This document shows positions 61,711 through 64,000 of a DNA stretch of 64,000 bases, piece by piece. The stretch is taken from the NCBI RefSeq assembly GCF_003352465.1, contig NZ_CP031153.1:178501-242500 (forward strand). Reading direction: 5' to 3'. A program made the translations under genes and the position numbers. The DNA comes from Kordia sp. SMS9 (GTDB lineage Bacteria > Bacteroidota > Bacteroidia > Flavobacteriales > Flavobacteriaceae). The notes below the pieces were generated by a model that searched no databases, had not been told where the DNA came from, and was given only the letters and a program-made list of their open reading frames with translations. Position 1 is the first letter of the stretch. Each line of letters opens with the position of its first letter.

Positions 61711-63132
61711 ATGAAGGAGATGAAAAAAAGAATTATTTTCTTATTGTCTATTTCTCTCCTGTATAGTCTGCAAGTTGCTGCTCAATTTAAAGGAAGTAAT
61801 GGTGATGGATTTGATGTAGAATCTCAATCATCCATAACACTTACCAACCTTTCTCTTGAAATATTGTATGACGGTAGTAATGGTGATGGATTCTCTAGTA
61901 GAACACTCACAGCCACTACACTTGAAAACATTTCACTTGCAGTATTGTATGAAGGTAGTAATGGTGATGGATTTTCTAATAGATCATTAGTAGCCACTAC
62001 ACTTGAAAACATTTCACTTGCAGTGTTGTATGATGGAAGTAATGGTGATGGTTTCTCTAATAGAATTCTCTCAGCTACTACACTTGATAATACAGATTTA
62101 GCAGTATTGTATGATGGTAGTAATGGCGATGGGTTTTCTTTAAGACTGTTACCTAACACCACACTTGATAATACAGATTTAGCAGTATTGTATGATGGTA
62201 GTAATGGTGATGGGTTTTCTTTAAGACTATTACCTGCAACAACACTTGATAATTTACAATTATCTGTACTTTATGAAGGTAGTAATGGCGACGGATTTGA
62301 TATTGATCAATTCAATGGATTTTTGGATCCAAATCAAATCGTAGATTTAAGAGTACGAGCAGTAGTCCTCTTACAGGGACCAATTTTAAATCCTGTTGAT
62401 GATGACTTAATGAATGATAACTTACGTTCTGGAAACGTAATTCCAAAGATAAGTCCTTATGATGCTACAGATGTAATCTCTGACTCTGATGTACTTAACG
62501 ATGGCGGAATTTCTGGAGTAGGTGCTCCTAGGAATAATATTGTGGATTGGGTTTGGGTTGAAATCAGAAGTAGTGTAGATAATACGCTAATAGTAGATGG
62601 AACATCTGCTTTAGTTCAACGTGATGGAGATATTGTTGCGTTAGACGGAACATCAGATATCATATTACGAGGACTTACTGGTAACTATTTTATAACTGTA
62701 AAACACAGAAATCACTTAGGTGTAATGACGCAAACTACCAGAGCATTATCAGTAGCTACTACAGGAATTACAGATTTTACTACAAATAGTACTGCTGTAT
62801 TTGGAACAAATTCACGTGTACAATTGTCTAATGGAGACATGGCACTATGGGCAGGAAATGCAAATGGAGATACCATGGTACAATATTCAGGAACAACGCC
62901 TGATTCGCCAAGCATCTTGTCAGAAGTACTAAACGATGCTGGGAACTTTTTAAATTTCCCTACCTATGTAGTAACTGGGTATAACAATCACGATGTTAAC
63001 ATGGATGGTAATACGCAGTACACCGGAACTGCTCCTGATACACCAATACTATTACAAAATGTATTAGCGCATCCTGGAAATTTCCTAAACTTTAGTACAT
63101 ATCAAATTCTAGAACAATTACCAGAAAATTAA
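61711..63132 (+). CDS. Secreted repeat protein with GSNGDGF tandem repeats
   Basis: This 473-residue protein has a signal peptide (ending LQVAAQ). Seven copies of GSNGDGF occur at exactly 27-residue spacing (first at residue 28), most within units of the form SNRxLxATTLENxxLAVLYD. DGSNGDGFS resembles calcium-binding loops. The C-terminal half is beta-rich, with VDWVWVEIRSS, IILRGLTGNYFITVKHRNHLG and Asn/Asp-rich stretches. The start is MKEMKKR or the fourth-codon Met. No C-terminal sorting domain is seen. It lies 1 bp after the FGE-like gene and 4 bp before the T9SS-sorted gene. Confidence 0.8.
   Translation: MKEMKKRIIFLLSISLLYSLQVAAQFKGSNGDGFDVESQSSITLTNLSLEILYDGSNGDGFSSRTLTATTLENISLAVLYEGSNGDGFSNRSLVATTLENISLAVLYDGSNGDGFSNRILSATTLDNTDLAVLYDGSNGDGFSLRLLPNTTLDNTDLAVLYDGSNGDGFSLRLLPATTLDNLQLSVLYEGSNGDGFDIDQFNGFLDPNQIVDLRVRAVVLLQGPILNPVDDDLMNDNLRSGNVIPKISPYDATDVISDSDVLNDGGISGVGAPRNNIVDWVWVEIRSSVDNTLIVDGTSALVQRDGDIVALDGTSDIILRGLTGNYFITVKHRNHLGVMTQTTRALSVATTGITDFTTNSTAVFGTNSRVQLSNGDMALWAGNANGDTMVQYSGTTPDSPSILSEVLNDAGNFLNFPTYVVTGYNNHDVNMDGNTQYTGTAPDTPILLQNVLAHPGNFLNFSTYQILEQLPEN
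61792..62300 (+). repeat. Seven-copy 81-bp tandem repeat inside a gene
   Basis: The GGTAGTAATGGTGATGG motif recurs at 61792, 61873, 61954, 62035, 62116, 62197 and 62278, exactly 81 bp apart, in frame. Inner copies are nearly identical (fourth and fifth units most alike), which suggests recent expansion or homogenisation. Confidence 0.9.
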
Positions 63133-63136
63133 AACA

Positions 63137-63961
63137 ATGAAAAAAACACTAAAATTATTTATACTGAGTTTTGTGTGCCTACTGGCATTACAACTCCAGG
63201 CACAAGACGGATATACGTACACCTTGGTCCACAATGGCGGATACAGTTTTACGGTACAGGCAGTGCCAAATACAAGTACTAATAACTTTGCTACTTCCGT
63301 TCAGAGTTATGGATTTACAATCATAGTTCCAGATGGAGTAACGATTGATACAGGAACAGCAACTTCTTTAGGAAGTGCTGCAAGCGCAACGTTCTTTGAT
63401 GGAACAAATGTAGCGCAACCAACTATTGACGGATATTTAGTTACAGAAACTCTAGGAAGTCCTGCTACATTGCCAGCACCTTCTGCGGCAACTAATTCTA
63501 ATATGTATACGTTTACAGTAAATGGAAGCCCTACAACTGGAATTATGTACATCTTAGAAAACAATTCTGCATTAGCAAATACAGTAACACCATTAAAATC
63601 ATTCATGCAAGCAGATATGATTGATAATGGAATGGCAGAATTTACAAATGTAGTAGATCCAAATGCTGCTGCAGTATCTGGTATGAGTTCATTTGATTTC
63701 ATTACACTATCTGTAGAAGAAGAAAATGAACTTTTAGGAGTATCATTATATCCTAATCCAGCTTCTGATATTGTAAAAATCTTAGTTCCAAATACCATAC
63801 AAGACATAGAAATTGAAATATTTGATAACGCAGGAAAGCAAATAAACATGGATTTATCTGCTGAAAACACCATTGACGTAAGTAATATTGCATCTGGATT
63901 ATACATAATCAATATAATCTCTGATGACATAAAGACTACTAAAAAGCTTATTGTAAAATAA
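63137..63961 (+). CDS. Secreted protein with T9SS type A sorting domain
   Basis: This 274-residue protein has a signal peptide (MKKTLKLFILSFVCLLALQLQAQ). A beta-sandwich-like domain follows (about residues 25-195). The C-terminal sorting domain (about 205-274) has LGVSLYPNPASDIVKI, EIFDNAGKQI, ASGLYIINI and final KKLIVK, the classic type A pattern processed by PorU. It should be exported and attached or released by the T9SS encoded earlier in this window. It is last in the operon. Confidence 0.88.
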   Translation: MKKTLKLFILSFVCLLALQLQAQDGYTYTLVHNGGYSFTVQAVPNTSTNNFATSVQSYGFTIIVPDGVTIDTGTATSLGSAASATFFDGTNVAQPTIDGYLVTETLGSPATLPAPSAATNSNMYTFTVNGSPTTGIMYILENNSALANTVTPLKSFMQADMIDNGMAEFTNVVDPNAAAVSGMSSFDFITLSVEEENELLGVSLYPNPASDIVKILVPNTIQDIEIEIFDNAGKQINMDLSAENTIDVSNIASGLYIINIISDDIKTTKKLIVK

Positions 63962-63978
63962 TAAGCTTCTATTTTTTG
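63944..63978 (+). terminator. Terminator whose stem spans the stop codon
   Basis: AAGCTTATT (63944-63952) and AATAAGCTT (63960-63968) form a perfect 9-bp stem across the last codons and stop of the T9SS-sorted gene, followed by CTATTTTTT. Confidence 0.75.
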
Positions 63979-64000
63979 TTTCACGAACCTCTTGAGTTGA

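Noticed and set aside
61824..62162. Minus-strand frame made of repeated ENPSPLLPSYNT units
   Set aside because: It is the antisense reading of the in-frame 81-bp repeat; the plus-strand protein has a signal peptide and operon context.
61792..62300. CRISPR array
   Set aside because: The repeats are 81 bp apart, in frame, and code for a protein; there are no unique spacers or cas genes.

Overview
The window reads as chromosome of a marine-type member of the Flavobacteriaceae (Bacteroidota); Kordia or a close relative is my best guess, but only a guess. The evidence is the low GC content, promoters of the Bacteroidota form (TTTG, about 19-20 nt, TAnnTTTG), almost no Shine-Dalgarno sequences, and type IX secretion/gliding genes (gldJ, porU, porV) followed by cdd, pdhA and pdhC in the order seen in gliding flavobacteria. 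Several other families are also typical of the group: TonB/ExbBD, DUF4349, TPR-containing histidine kinases, and cargo with a T9SS type A sorting domain.

Layout. 0.3-12.8 kb holds mixed chromosomal genes: a DUF389 membrane protein with manC, a SprT-like protease, a DUF4349 lipoprotein, thioredoxin-like, LURP-one, YceI, SDR and M28 peptidase genes. 12.9-23.8 kb holds pdhC, pdhA, cdd, porV and porU on the minus strand, with gldJ divergent. 23.9-32.9 kb holds murF, two tandem tRNA-Val genes, then a long minus-strand run: folC, tonB, exbD, exbD, exbB, nhaD, a glutamate-type dehydrogenase, and the separate anmK. An acyl-CoA dehydrogenase follows at 33.1 kb.

35.2-38.4 kb is the most striking region. 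It is a compact five-gene minus-strand operon: a caspase-like protease, a two-helix membrane protein, a TIR protein, a membrane beta-barrel protein resembling the Cap15 effector of CBASS, and a small lipoprotein. No CD-NTase is next to it. It looks like an immune or cell-suicide module related to TIR/caspase (Thoeris-like) systems, with an unusual set of parts. A NarL-type two-component pair (38.7-41.5 kb) and two tiny genes lie upstream of it.

42.4-57.0 kb carries two blocks of poorly described genes that I infer belong together: a coiled-coil protein, an unknown protein and an AAA+ ATPase (42.4-47.4 kb), then a DUF6638-like protein and two membrane proteins (53.6-57.0 kb). Between them lies an insert with an amidohydrolase-NTF2 fusion, a free NTF2 paralogue, a signal-peptidase homologue lacking its Ser/Lys dyad, a TPR/AraC regulator, and two orphan double-glycine leader peptides of the Bacteroidota lanthipeptide-like type. 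One of those peptides is only 58 residues long. A 150-bp MITE-like element separates them.

57.2-64.0 kb has a LytS/LytTR-type two-component pair, divergent from a three-gene operon of secreted proteins: an FGE-sulfatase-like protein, a protein with seven copies of a GSNGDGF motif at 81-bp spacing, and a T9SS-sorted protein. Several families of short dispersed intergenic repeats occur through the window, including a hairpin whose stem covaries between copies.
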